A program made the position numbers and the translations under genes. Shown in pieces: positions 7,339 through 13,249 of a DNA stretch of 16,132 nucleotides. The stretch comes from an uncultured Clostridia bacterium (GTDB lineage: Bacteria; Bacillota; Clostridia; Oscillospirales; Acutalibacteraceae), in the NCBI GenBank assembly GCA_937888485.1, contig CALAQQ010000158.1, positions 1 through 16,132 of the forward strand. The letters are read 5' to 3'. Each line of letters opens with the position of its first letter. The stretch's first letter is position 1. The notes beneath the pieces were generated by a model, which had not been told where the DNA came from, ran no database searches, and was given only the letters and a program-made list of their open reading frames with translations.

Positions 7339-8896
7339 ATGAAAACATTGAAAAAATTTTATCAAAGAGATTTTTGAAAAACTGAATTATTTTTTCAAAG
7401 AAGTTCAATTCCTTTTCTTCCTCTTCGGGTGTTACCGTAATTTTCATCCATTTATAGCTTTCAGCGTTATCTGCATCAAAAGCTGCAGCATCGGCACCGT
7501 CCGCACTTGTGCTTGCAGTTACAACAGCATTTTCATCAAACTCAAGATTACCGTTCAGGAATTTATAACATGCATCGTTTGAAATAAGAGTAAGCGTTCC
7601 GTTGCCTGAAAAATTATGCGGGCAGTCGCCACCCATTGCATAACCTGAATCTACAACAATTGAATTTTCGCCCTCAAGAACTATATTTGCATAGCCCATA
7701 TTGCGAAGCATATATTTAAGATTTGCGTTTCTCAAGGTGAGCGTATTGGTGTTTTTGTCATAGTGAATGTTCCAGTCCGCAGTTGACGAACAGTCTTTAA
7801 TATCGCCGTCAACAACGGTGAAATATCCGCCATCTTCATTTTGAATCGGATTATAAACACTTGTTCCGGAATTCAGATAGATCGCCGAATAACGAACATC
7901 CTTGCCGTTGATACAAAAGTTTCTTGCAGCCGAAAAGCCGTACGGCATTGCATAAGGTTCACCGTTAACCGTAAGTGCGCCAAAGCTGCATGCACCGTTT
8001 TTCTTGACTGTCCATTTACATATTAATTCCGATGTTACATTACTGTTTTCAACATCAAGATATGCAGTACTGATGCCGTAATTACTGCCGTTGGGGAAAT
8101 AATTCGGATCTTCCGACCAATCATTGATATTAATATTTACCGTGCTGTTTTTTATATTTGTATCATTGGAATAGATACCGCACATTGAATTGCACGAGGT
8201 TCCTTTAATTTTAACATCGGAATTGTTAATATCTGCAACGCCTTCGTTATAACTTATATAAATTCCGCACGAAATATAGACATTGTCAAAATTTATATCA
8301 ACATCCGAATTGTTAATTTCAACTTCACTGGCGGAAAAGACATAAGCTCTGACGCCACTGTCTTTAACTGACACATTAATCTGAGTATCCTTAATTGTAA
8401 CTTTGCCGTAAGCATAAATCAGACGGACATCATCATAAATATAATCATCGATTGTAAGAATGCCGTCACCGTAAACAGTTATATCAGAATCTCTGTTATA
8501 AGCAAATATTCCGTATGTTCCCTGCGGTGATGTATTCAGGAAATCTATTTTGTTCTCACCGATAAGCTTTACGTTCAAATCAGAAGCAGATTCAATAGCT
8601 GATGCATGTGTTAAATTATTGTATTCACCATACACACCGTAAACAGTAAAGAGTTCTGCGTCATTAAGAGTAACGGTATTGGTTTCAACATCGTAAGCGA
8701 TGTCATAAAATCTTTCGCTGCCTTCAACGAATTCATGGTTACGGTTAATACGCCAATAGCCGCTTTCGTTGAGAGTATTACCACAGATCTTGACAGAATT
8801 TCCACCGTCATCCGCACTTACGGAAAGCGAGAATGAGCCGAAAACGACCATAAATGCCATGATAACAGAAATGATTCGAAGCAATGTTTTTTTCAT
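7337..8896 (-). CDS. Secreted beta-helix-like protein, amphipathic C-terminus
   Basis: The 519-residue product starts with a clear signal peptide (MKKTLLRIIS, a hydrophobic core, then SVSADD, cleavage near residue 28). Residues about 100-300 contain irregular coils of roughly 25-30 residues, each with a pattern such as VEINNSDVDI, ADINNSDVKI, TNIKNSTVNI or LDVENSNVTS, as expected of a right-handed parallel beta-helix. A unit with YD-x2-TNT-[VL]-TL and an L-x-GEN-x-I strand occurs near residues 68-119 and again at 379-415, suggesting an internal duplication. This resembles polysaccharide-binding beta-solenoid proteins of gut Clostridia, but I see no catalytic residues. After an acidic linker (EEEEKE, 491-496) the chain ends with the amphipathic FFEKIIQFFKNLFDKIF. 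There is no LPXTG sorting motif. The start has GGGAGG 7 nt upstream. The ligand is unknown. Confidence 0.82.
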   Translation of the reverse strand: MKKTLLRIISVIMAFMVVFGSFSLSVSADDGGNSVKICGNTLNESGYWRINRNHEFVEGSERFYDIAYDVETNTVTLNDAELFTVYGVYGEYNNLTHASAIESASDLNVKLIGENKIDFLNTSPQGTYGIFAYNRDSDITVYGDGILTIDDYIYDDVRLIYAYGKVTIKDTQINVSVKDSGVRAYVFSASEVEINNSDVDINFDNVYISCGIYISYNEGVADINNSDVKIKGTSCNSMCGIYSNDTNIKNSTVNININDWSEDPNYFPNGSNYGISTAYLDVENSNVTSELICKWTVKKNGACSFGALTVNGEPYAMPYGFSAARNFCINGKDVRYSAIYLNSGTSVYNPIQNEDGGYFTVVDGDIKDCSSTADWNIHYDKNTNTLTLRNANLKYMLRNMGYANIVLEGENSIVVDSGYAMGGDCPHNFSGNGTLTLISNDACYKFLNGNLEFDENAVVTASTSADGADAAAFDADNAESYKWMKITVTPEEEEKELNFFEKIIQFFKNLFDKIFSMFS

Positions 8897-8941
8897 AATT
8901 TGTCCTCCCTTATTTAATTAAATTTTTGCATTGCCCGTTTA

Positions 8942-8950
8942 ATTATAGCA
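8942..8950 (-). promoter_or_regulatory. Extended -10 promoter of the secreted-protein gene
   Basis: On the minus strand the sequence TGCTATAAT (8950-8942) is an extended -10 element (TG-N-TATAAT). No good -35 lies 17 bp upstream; TTGATA at 8974-8969 is 21 bp away, too far for normal spacing. The start site would be near 8935, leaving a leader of about 40 nt with a strong GGGAGGA ribosome binding site (8909-8903). Confidence 0.6.
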
Positions 8951-9039
8951 AAACAGATGCCGATTTTCTATCAACTCTGATTTACATCGACAAAAAATAA
9001 CAGTAAAGTCGGGTTTACATTTCAAGGAAAAGACCTTAT

Positions 9040-9063
9040 TTTTTGTTAATACACTAACAAAAA
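9040..9063. repeat. AT-rich inverted repeat between divergent genes
   Basis: TTTTTGTTA (9040-9048) and TAACAAAAA (9055-9063) form a 9-bp perfect inverted repeat with a 6-bp centre. It lies midway between the secreted-protein promoter and the XRE-regulator promoter, where an operator could sit. It is not followed by a T-run suitable for a terminator. Apart from the promoters listed, I see nothing else in 8897-9182. Confidence 0.5.
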
Positions 9064-9115
9064 CAACTGTAATTTCTCCTAAATAAACTTCTTTTTTCTT
9101 TGAAATTATATCACA

Positions 9116-9158
9116 TTTTGAGATATCGGTCAATATCTTGTTTTGAGATTTATATAAT
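9116..9158 (+). promoter_or_regulatory. Promoter and candidate operator of the XRE-regulator gene
   Basis: TATAAT at 9153-9158 is a consensus -10 hexamer placed 24 bp before the start codon; no good -35 is present at 17 bp. TTTTGAGAT occurs twice as a direct repeat, at 9116-9124 and 9141-9149 (25 bp apart). GATAT (9122-9126) and ATATC (9133-9137) form an inverted repeat between them. The repeats flank the -35 region, a natural position for autoregulation by the regulator encoded just downstream. The regulatory role is inference. Confidence 0.5.
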
Positions 9159-9182
9159 AGTAATATTAAGGAGGGGGTTTTT

Positions 9183-9398
9183 ATGAGATTAAAAGATATC
9201 AGAGAAGATAATGATATAACGCAAAAAACTCTTTCCGAGTATCTGAATATCAAACAAAACACTTATTCGCAATATGAAACAGGGCAAAGACAAATCCCGA
9301 TAGAAACACTCGTTAAACTCGCAAAATATTTTGATACATCCACTGATTATATTTTGGGGTTAACTGACAACCCTGAAAAATATCCCAATAACAAATAA
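9183..9398 (+). CDS. XRE/Cro-C1-family DNA-binding regulator
   Basis: A 71-residue protein that is essentially a single helix-turn-helix domain of the XRE (lambda Cro/C1) family. Residues 13-50 carry the typical signature: T-Q-K-T-L-S-E-Y-L, NIKQNTYSQYETGQRQIP, then ETLVKLAKYFDTSTDYILGL. No ligand-binding or oligomerisation domain follows. The start is set by a very strong AAGGAGGGGG (9168-9177), with GGAGG 8 nt from the ATG. The gene stands alone between its own promoter and a terminator. Small regulators of this kind can be prophage remnants, toxin-antitoxin partners or stand-alone repressors; no phage or toxin gene accompanies it here. Its nearest candidate target besides itself is the divergent secreted-protein gene. 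Confidence 0.9.
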   Translation: MRLKDIREDNDITQKTLSEYLNIKQNTYSQYETGQRQIPIETLVKLAKYFDTSTDYILGLTDNPEKYPNNK

Positions 9399-9432
9399 AA
9401 GGACACAGCCATTGACTGTGTCCTTGATTTTT
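9399..9432. terminator. Bidirectional terminator between XRE gene and rpmA
   Basis: AAGGACACAG (9399-9408) and CTGTGTCCTT (9416-9425) form a 10-bp perfect stem with a 7-nt loop, immediately after the XRE stop codon. GATTTTT follows on the plus strand and TTTATTTG on the minus strand, so it can also end the rplU-prp-rpmA transcript, whose last stop is at 9441. Confidence 0.88.
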
Positions 9433-9440
9433 ACTGTAAA

Positions 9441-9725
9441 TTACTGCTCAACTGCGTAAACGCTGACCTTCTTGCGGTCTTTGCCCATACGCTCGAACTT
9501 AACTGTACCGTCAATAAGTGCGAAGAGAGTATCGTCTGAACCCTTACCAACGTTGTTGCCGGGATGGATGTGAGTACCTCTCTGTCTTACAAGGATGTTA
9601 CCTGCAAGAACGAACTGACCGTCAGCTCTCTTTGCGCCGAGTCTCTTTGATTCTGAGTCACGGCCGTTACGGGTTGAACCCATACCTTTCTTATGAGCGA
9701 AAAGCTGAATGTTTATCTTAAGCAT
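9441..9725 (-). CDS. rpmA: 50S ribosomal protein L27, with Prp-cleaved leader
   Basis: L27 is a large-subunit protein whose N-terminus reaches towards the peptidyl-transferase centre. The 94-residue precursor begins MLKINIQLFAHKKGMGST. In Firmicutes such L27 forms carry a nine-residue leader that is removed after the Phe by the protease Prp, exposing AHKKG as the mature N-terminus; the motif KINIQLF/AHKKG is seen here. The remainder (RNGRDSESKRLGAKRADGQ, RQRGTHIHPGNNVGKGSDDTLFA) is typical L27. The start overlaps the end of prp by 8 nt, so it is probably translationally coupled to the gene for its own processing protease. Confidence 0.98.
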   Translation of the reverse strand: MLKINIQLFAHKKGMGSTRNGRDSESKRLGAKRADGQFVLAGNILVRQRGTHIHPGNNVGKGSDDTLFALIDGTVKFERMGKDRKKVSVYAVEQ

Positions 9726-10041
9726 TCTTTACACCTCCGTAGATAATTTTGATGTTGTCGGGATACTGTTTTGAAAGCTCGGTTAAATGGAGCTCCAGTC
9801 CCTTGAGAACCGTTTCGGTTCTTTCGCAAGGTTCATATATCATCAATGACATTGCACCGTTATCTGCATTTGCATCGGCTTTTGCGCCGATGATTTCGGT
9901 TACTGTGTTCGCCGCCATAAATGCCGCCGATGATACCGAAGCGCAGACTATATCTTCACCGATATCGGCGAAATCCGCATGCCCTCTGATTTCAAACCCT
10001 GCAAGCTGTCTGTTACCGACTAAGAACTTTACCCTGATCAT
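9718..10041 (-). CDS. prp: Ribosomal-processing cysteine protease Prp
   Basis: Prp (YsxB family) cleaves the N-terminal leader from L27 in Firmicutes and related bacteria. The 107-residue product has the family's catalytic pair in the expected motifs: His21 in GHADFADIGEDI and Cys33 in IVCASVSSAA. It lies in the canonical position between rplU and rpmA. The stop overlaps the rpmA start by 8 nt. No Shine-Dalgarno sequence is visible in the 11 nt between the rplU stop and the prp ATG, and no other in-frame start is available, so prp is probably translated weakly or by re-initiation after rplU. That fits an enzyme needed in smaller amounts than its ribosomal neighbours. Confidence 0.95.
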   Translation of the reverse strand: MIRVKFLVGNRQLAGFEIRGHADFADIGEDIVCASVSSAAFMAANTVTEIIGAKADANADNGAMSLMIYEPCERTETVLKGLELHLTELSKQYPDNIKIIYGGVKNA

Positions 10042-10052
10042 GGGAAAAGCAC

Positions 10053-10364
10053 TTATGCGTTGATAGCAGAGATTTCAACCTTAGTGTAAGGCTGTCTGTG
10101 GCCCATCTTTCTCTTGGAGTTCTTCTTGGGCTTGTAGGTCATAACGATAACTTTCTTTGCCTTACCGTTCTTGACAATCTTTGCGGAAACGCTTGCGCCC
10201 TTAACATAGGGAGCACCAACGGTGATACCGTCATCGGTTCCGACAGCGATAACCTTATCAAAGGTGTATTCGCTTGCTTCTTCTGCGCCAAGCTTTTCGA
10301 TGTAGATAACATCGCCGGCTTCAACCTTGTACTGCTTGCCGCCTGTTTCAATAATTGCGTACAT
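10053..10364 (-). CDS. rplU: 50S ribosomal protein L21
   Basis: L21 is an early-assembling 23S-rRNA-binding protein of the large subunit. The 103-residue protein begins MYAIIETGGKQYKVEAGDVI and ends with YKPKKNSKRKMGHRQPYTKVEI, both diagnostic. The start has AAAGGAA about 10 nt upstream; that site overlaps a short self-complementary stretch (10366-10377) that could fold. It is the first gene of the rplU-prp-rpmA operon, behind a consensus promoter and a structured leader. Confidence 0.98.
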   Translation of the reverse strand: MYAIIETGGKQYKVEAGDVIYIEKLGAEEASEYTFDKVIAVGTDDGITVGAPYVKGASVSAKIVKNGKAKKVIVMTYKPKKNSKRKMGHRQPYTKVEISAINA

Positions 10365-10377
10365 CGGAATTCATTCC

Positions 10378-10480
10378 TTTTCTTATAGACTCGCTATTCT
10401 CGTAACACTTATAACTGGGTTACCTGAGGCACGGATAAATCCGTTTTTGGGCATAACTCACCCGCCCCGAATATGCGGCA
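10378..10480 (-). ncRNA. Candidate L21 leader, cis-acting RNA
   Basis: About 115 nt lie between the predicted start site (near 10480) and the rplU start codon, with no coding potential and several local inverted repeats. Examples are GGGC (10461-10458) with GCCC (10452-10449) on the minus strand, an ACGGA/TCCGT hairpin with a 4-nt loop (10431-10444), and a GTAAC/GTTAC stem (10402-10406 and 10419-10423). L21 leader RNAs are known upstream of rplU in low-G+C Gram-positive bacteria and are thought to mediate autoregulation by the ribosomal protein. Position and structure fit, but I could not compare with the covariance model, so the family assignment is inferred. Confidence 0.6.
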
Positions 10481-10486
10481 TGAAAG

Positions 10487-10515
10487 ATTATAGCACAACA
10501 ATCAAGTGTTGTCAA
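10487..10515 (-). promoter_or_regulatory. Consensus sigma-A-type promoter of rplU-prp-rpmA
   Basis: On the minus strand TTGACA (10515-10510) and TATAAT (10492-10487) are both perfect consensus hexamers with 17-bp spacing, as expected for a strongly expressed ribosomal-protein operon. It lies between the pspC-domain gene and the L21 leader. An AT-rich region upstream (10516-10543) could act as an UP element. Confidence 0.92.
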
Positions 10516-10543
10516 ATCTTTTTTTAATATTTTTCAAGAAAAA

Positions 10544-10780
10544 TCAGTTTTTATCAACGGGTTCGTAATTTACCTGCTGATATTCTGTGTTTTCGGATTC
10601 TTCGGGGATAATGAGAGCAACAATAAGATAAATAATAATGGGACTTCCAAGCACAAAAAGGGAAAGAAGAACATAGATAATTCTGAGAATTGTTGCATCT
10701 ATGTTGAAATATTTTGCCAATCCGCCGAGTACGCCGAAAAGCTTTTTGTCAGTTCTGCTTCTGTAAAGTTTTCTTTCCAT
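10544..10780 (-). CDS. PspC-domain small membrane protein
   Basis: A 78-residue protein that is one PspC domain: LYRSRTDKKLFGVLGGLAKYF at residues 5-25, followed by NIDATILRIIYVL and a single membrane segment at about 33-57, then a short acidic tail. PspC-type proteins are inner-membrane components of phage-shock or envelope-stress responses, although single-domain versions in Firmicutes are mostly uncharacterised. The ribosome binding site is AAGGAG, about 11 nt before the ATG, and it overlaps the stop codon (TAA) of the stranded folD fragment. This suggests that pspC originally followed folD directly. No terminator is seen after it before the rplU promoter. Confidence 0.9.
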   Translation of the reverse strand: MERKLYRSRTDKKLFGVLGGLAKYFNIDATILRIIYVLLSLFVLGSPIIIYLIVALIIPEESENTEYQQVNYEPVDKN

Positions 10781-10799
10781 ATTTTATATATCTCCTTAT

Positions 10800-10870
10800 A
10801 AATTATTCTGCATTTTTGCGGCTGTAAGAGTATTTCTCATAAACATTGCAATTGTCATCGGGCCTATGCA
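10800..10870 (-). pseudogene. Stranded 3' end of folD
   Basis: This stretch matches the 3' end of the intact folD gene (11388-11458) at 64 of 71 positions with no gaps. In the folD frame it encodes the FolD C-terminus, including RNTLTAAKMQNNL, and then a TAA stop that runs into the GGAG of the downstream pspC-domain gene. Three of the codon differences from intact folD are synonymous (Gly, Pro, Asn), two are conservative (Leu/Phe, Val/Ile), and one at the boundary is not. It has no start codon with a ribosome binding site, so it is probably not translated. It looks like the original end of folD, separated from the rest by an insertion. Confidence 0.88.
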
Positions 10871-11387
10871 TAATTGGACTTGGGGTTTATTAAATAGTTG
10901 GTCCTCCAATAATCCAGTTCATAGCATCAATAAAAACACCGGAAAATATACCAAAGCAAACCATGACAGTTAGTAGTAATATAAAAATAATACTCACAAC
11001 TGTTTTTCTTTTTGTAGGGTTTAACTTTGCTTTTTTCACAACCAATAAAACTAAAAGAATAAAGGTACTCAAAGGAATCAGAATGGATAATATATAATAC
11101 TCTGTGATTATCACCATAAAAAAGAGCAAACCGTCTATGAATAAGCTTATTGCCGGGAACAAAACAAATAAAGAAAGAAAAGCGATTAAAATTATGTTTG
11201 CTAAAATTGATTTGTTTTGCTTCTTTTTAACAATAAGTTTATAAACTGCCAAAAATAATGCTGTTAGTGGTATAGCACTTACTATTATTAATAATAACTC
11301 TTTCATAATAACCCCCTCAATTAAGCAACCATAACCTGTTGGTTTGTCACCTGAATCATGGATTTGCATGAGAGTTAGTCGAGCACC
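10871..11387. other. 517-bp insertion at the folD 3' end
   Basis: This segment lies between two imperfect direct copies of the folD 3' end and holds one gene, for a small membrane protein. It supplies the last codons of present-day folD (VLD and stop), since intact folD diverges from the stranded copy right after the Asn-Asn-Leu codons. It is visibly more AT-rich than folD. I see no terminal inverted repeats and no integrase or transposase. It could be a remnant of an element that targeted the end of folD, or a gene brought in by homologous recombination between folD ends of different strains. Confidence 0.6.
10890..11306 (-). CDS. Small multi-helix membrane protein, unknown function
   Basis: I do not recognise this protein. 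From the ATG at 11306-11304 it has 138 residues and about four membrane segments (roughly residues 3-24, 33-57, 63-90 and 102-125), with lysine-rich loops (VKKKQNK at 26-32, KKAKLNPTKRK at 91-101). The start is set by GAGGGGG five bases upstream. An upstream ATG at 11369 is in frame and open, adding 21 polar residues, but has no ribosome binding site and would spoil the hydrophobic N-terminus. No promoter is evident, so it is probably transcribed by read-through from folD. It lies wholly within the insertion between the two folD ends. Hydrophobic immunity or resistance-type proteins can look like this, but nothing identifies it as such. Confidence 0.72.
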   Translation of the reverse strand: MKELLLIIVSAIPLTALFLAVYKLIVKKKQNKSILANIILIAFLSLFVLFPAISLFIDGLLFFMVIITEYYILSILIPLSTFILLVLLVVKKAKLNPTKRKTVVSIIFILLLTVMVCFGIFSGVFIDAMNWIIGGPTI

Positions 11388-12235
11388 AAATTATTCTGCA
11401 TTTTTGCGGCTGTAAGAGTGTTTCTCATGAGCATTGCAATTGTCATGGGACCTACGCCACCGGGTACGGGAGTTATGAACGATGCTTTTTCTTTAACTTC
11501 ATCAAAATCAACATCTCCGCAAAGCTTGCCGTTTTCATCTCTGTCCATGCCGACATCGAGAACAATTGCGCCTTCCTTCACCATATCTGCTTTAACGAAT
11601 TTTGCAATGCCGACTGCGGCAACAAGAATATCTGCCTGCTTTGTTATTTCAGAAAGATTGACTGTTTTTGAATGGCAGATTGAAACGGTTGCATTTCTTG
11701 CAAGCATGAGCATTGCCATGGGTTTACCGACAATATCGCTTCTTCCAATGATAACACAATGCTTTCCTGTGGGGTCTATGTTCTCATATTCAAGGAGCTT
11801 CACCATGCCCATAGGTGTGCATGGTACAAGTTCACCGTTTCCGATTGAAAGTCTGCCGACGTTTTCGGGATGGAAACAGTCCACATCCTTTTCGGGAAGT
11901 ATTCTTTCAAGAACTGCGTTCTTATCAATATGTTTTGGAACGGGAAGCTGGCAGAGTATGCCGTTGACTTCCTTGTCAGCGTTGAGTTTATCAATAAGCT
12001 CAAGCAATTCTTCGGTTGTTGTTTCTTCGGGGAGAGCATATTCAAGCGAACGCATACCCGTTCTTTCACAAGCGGCTTTTTTGTTGTTAACATAAATGCG
12101 GCTTGCAGGGTCGCTTCCGACAATAATAACTGCGAGAGTGGGTAAAACGCCCTTTTCCTTAAGTACGGAAACCTGCTCTGCAATTTTATCGAGATTATAT
12201 TCTCTTACAGCCTTGCCGTCAAATATCTTTGCCAT
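11375..12235 (-). CDS. folD: Methylenetetrahydrofolate dehydrogenase/cyclohydrolase
   Basis: FolD interconverts 5,10-methylene-THF, methenyl-THF and 10-formyl-THF, supplying one-carbon units for purines and formyl-Met. The 286-residue protein carries Tyr48-x3-Lys52 (YVNNK), Gln96 in LCQLPVP and Asp119 in DVDCFHP as catalytic residues, PCTPMGM at 138-144, the NADP-binding IGRSDIVGKP at 163-172 and PVPGGVGPMT at 256-265. The start is the ATG at 12235: AGGAGG lies 9 nt upstream, whereas an in-frame ATG three codons earlier abuts that site. It overlaps the end of lgt by 17 nt. The last three residues (VLD) differ from the stranded copy of the folD end and come from the inserted sequence downstream. 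Catalytic parts are unaffected. Confidence 0.97.
   Translation of the reverse strand: MAKIFDGKAVREYNLDKIAEQVSVLKEKGVLPTLAVIIVGSDPASRIYVNNKKAACERTGMRSLEYALPEETTTEELLELIDKLNADKEVNGILCQLPVPKHIDKNAVLERILPEKDVDCFHPENVGRLSIGNGELVPCTPMGMVKLLEYENIDPTGKHCVIIGRSDIVGKPMAMLMLARNATVSICHSKTVNLSEITKQADILVAAVGIAKFVKADMVKEGAIVLDVGMDRDENGKLCGDVDFDEVKEKASFITPVPGGVGPMTIAMLMRNTLTAAKMQNNLVLD
11388..11458 (-). repeat. folD-internal copy of the 71-bp direct repeat
   Basis: This is the intact-gene copy of the repeat also found at 10800-10870, in the same orientation, offset by 588 bp with 7 mismatches and no gaps. It covers the last conserved FolD residues, from Gly260-Val261-Gly262-Pro263 (PGGVGPMT) to the Asn281-Asn282-Leu283 region. 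The mismatches cluster towards the 5' side of the coding sequence; the last 31 bases (coding sense) are identical. Confidence 0.9.
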
Positions 12236-13235
12236 CGGACTCATCCTCCTTAATTACATTATTATAAACAGCTTCTGTTTCTTCTTTTTCGGCATTCTTT
12301 TTTGCCTCAGCCTCTTTCTTCAGTTCTTCTTCAAGGAAGAAATCAACGCCATCGATGGGTTTTGGATTCTTCGTGAATTTTATGAGAAGAACAACAAGCA
12401 GAACTGCACAGACTACCGCAATTGCCAATGAAAGAGCCTGGGAAACACGGATTGTTGTGCCCGCAATATAGAGGCTGTCTGTTCTGAGACCCTCAACAAC
12501 GGTTCTTTCAACACCATACCAGATACCGTAGCAGAGAGCAATCTGTCCGCTGAATTTTCTTGCCTTGCAGCAGATTATATAGAGAACAAGTACACCTAAA
12601 AGACACCATATAGACTCATAGAGGAAGGTCGGGTGCACAAATTTTTCGGGGTCAACATAAAAACCTTTTTCTGCATGGAGAGCCTGATTTCTGATTATGT
12701 CCGAAGCAATTTTTTCGCTCCACATACCCCATGGCATTTCGGTGTTAATACCGAAAGCTTCCTGGTTTGTGAAGTTGCCCCATCTTCCGATACCCTGACC
12801 GATGAGAAGGCTCATCGAAGCAATATCAAACAGATTCCAGAAATTCATCTTGCGGACTTTACATACCACATATGCCGCCAGAACGCCGCCGATAATTCCG
12901 CCGTAAATGGCAAGGCCGCCGTTCCATATCTGCGGTATTTCGGAAAGATGCTCACCGTAATAATCCCATTTTGAGAAAACGTAGTAAAGTCTTGCACCGA
13001 CAATTCCCGCAAGCGTTCCGTAAATGAGCACGTCGACCATTTTATCAAGGCTCATCTTCCATTTATAAGCCATTCTGCCGCCGAAAAGAACGGCAAGCAG
13101 AAATCCGAAAGCTATGATTGCGCCGTAAAACTTGATGTTGACGTCAATTCCGAAAATCGAAAAATCGGCAAGAGTGCTCGGCACTTCAAAGCCTTTTTCA
13201 ATTCCTTTGAAATATACTATCGTATAATCGGACAT
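12219..13235 (-). CDS. lgt: Prolipoprotein diacylglyceryl transferase
   Basis: Lgt transfers diacylglycerol from phosphatidylglycerol to the lipobox cysteine of prolipoproteins, at the membrane. The 338-residue product has several membrane segments (for example about 35-53, 66-86, 106-124 and 207-223), the family signature GRWGNFTNQEAFG at 150-162, IWNGGLAIYGGIIGG at 103-117, HPTFLYES at 201-208 and VERTVVEGLRTDSLY at 242-256. It is longer than usual (about 260-290) because of a charged cytoplasmic tail at about 295-338, rich in Glu and Lys and without membrane segments. The start has GGAGG 8 nt upstream, within the 14-nt gap after the M16 gene stop. Its end overlaps folD by 17 nt, and the tail is coded partly in that overlap. 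Confidence 0.96.
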   Translation of the reverse strand: MSDYTIVYFKGIEKGFEVPSTLADFSIFGIDVNIKFYGAIIAFGFLLAVLFGGRMAYKWKMSLDKMVDVLIYGTLAGIVGARLYYVFSKWDYYGEHLSEIPQIWNGGLAIYGGIIGGVLAAYVVCKVRKMNFWNLFDIASMSLLIGQGIGRWGNFTNQEAFGINTEMPWGMWSEKIASDIIRNQALHAEKGFYVDPEKFVHPTFLYESIWCLLGVLVLYIICCKARKFSGQIALCYGIWYGVERTVVEGLRTDSLYIAGTTIRVSQALSLAIAVVCAVLLVVLLIKFTKNPKPIDGVDFFLEEELKKEAEAKKNAEKEETEAVYNNVIKEDESDGKDI

Positions 13236-13249
13236 TTATTATTCCTCCC

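Noticed and set aside
8939..9262. 107-residue minus-strand frame across the secreted-protein/XRE intergenic region
   Set aside because: It overlaps the start of the XRE gene and both promoters, and has an atypical composition for this genome.
10529..10544. ATTTTTC-AA-GAAAAAT palindrome after the pspC-domain gene
   Set aside because: The stem is seven bp, nearly all A-T, with a two-base loop and no following T-run in the gene's direction, so it is too weak to call a terminator.
11418..12095. 225-residue open frame on the plus strand opposite folD
   Set aside because: It mirrors the codon pattern of folD on the other strand; its low-complexity Ser/Phe-rich product matches no family I know.
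12235..12244. Upstream in-frame ATG for folD (three extra residues)
   Set aside because: It directly abuts the AGGAGG site, leaving no spacing, while the next ATG is correctly placed.
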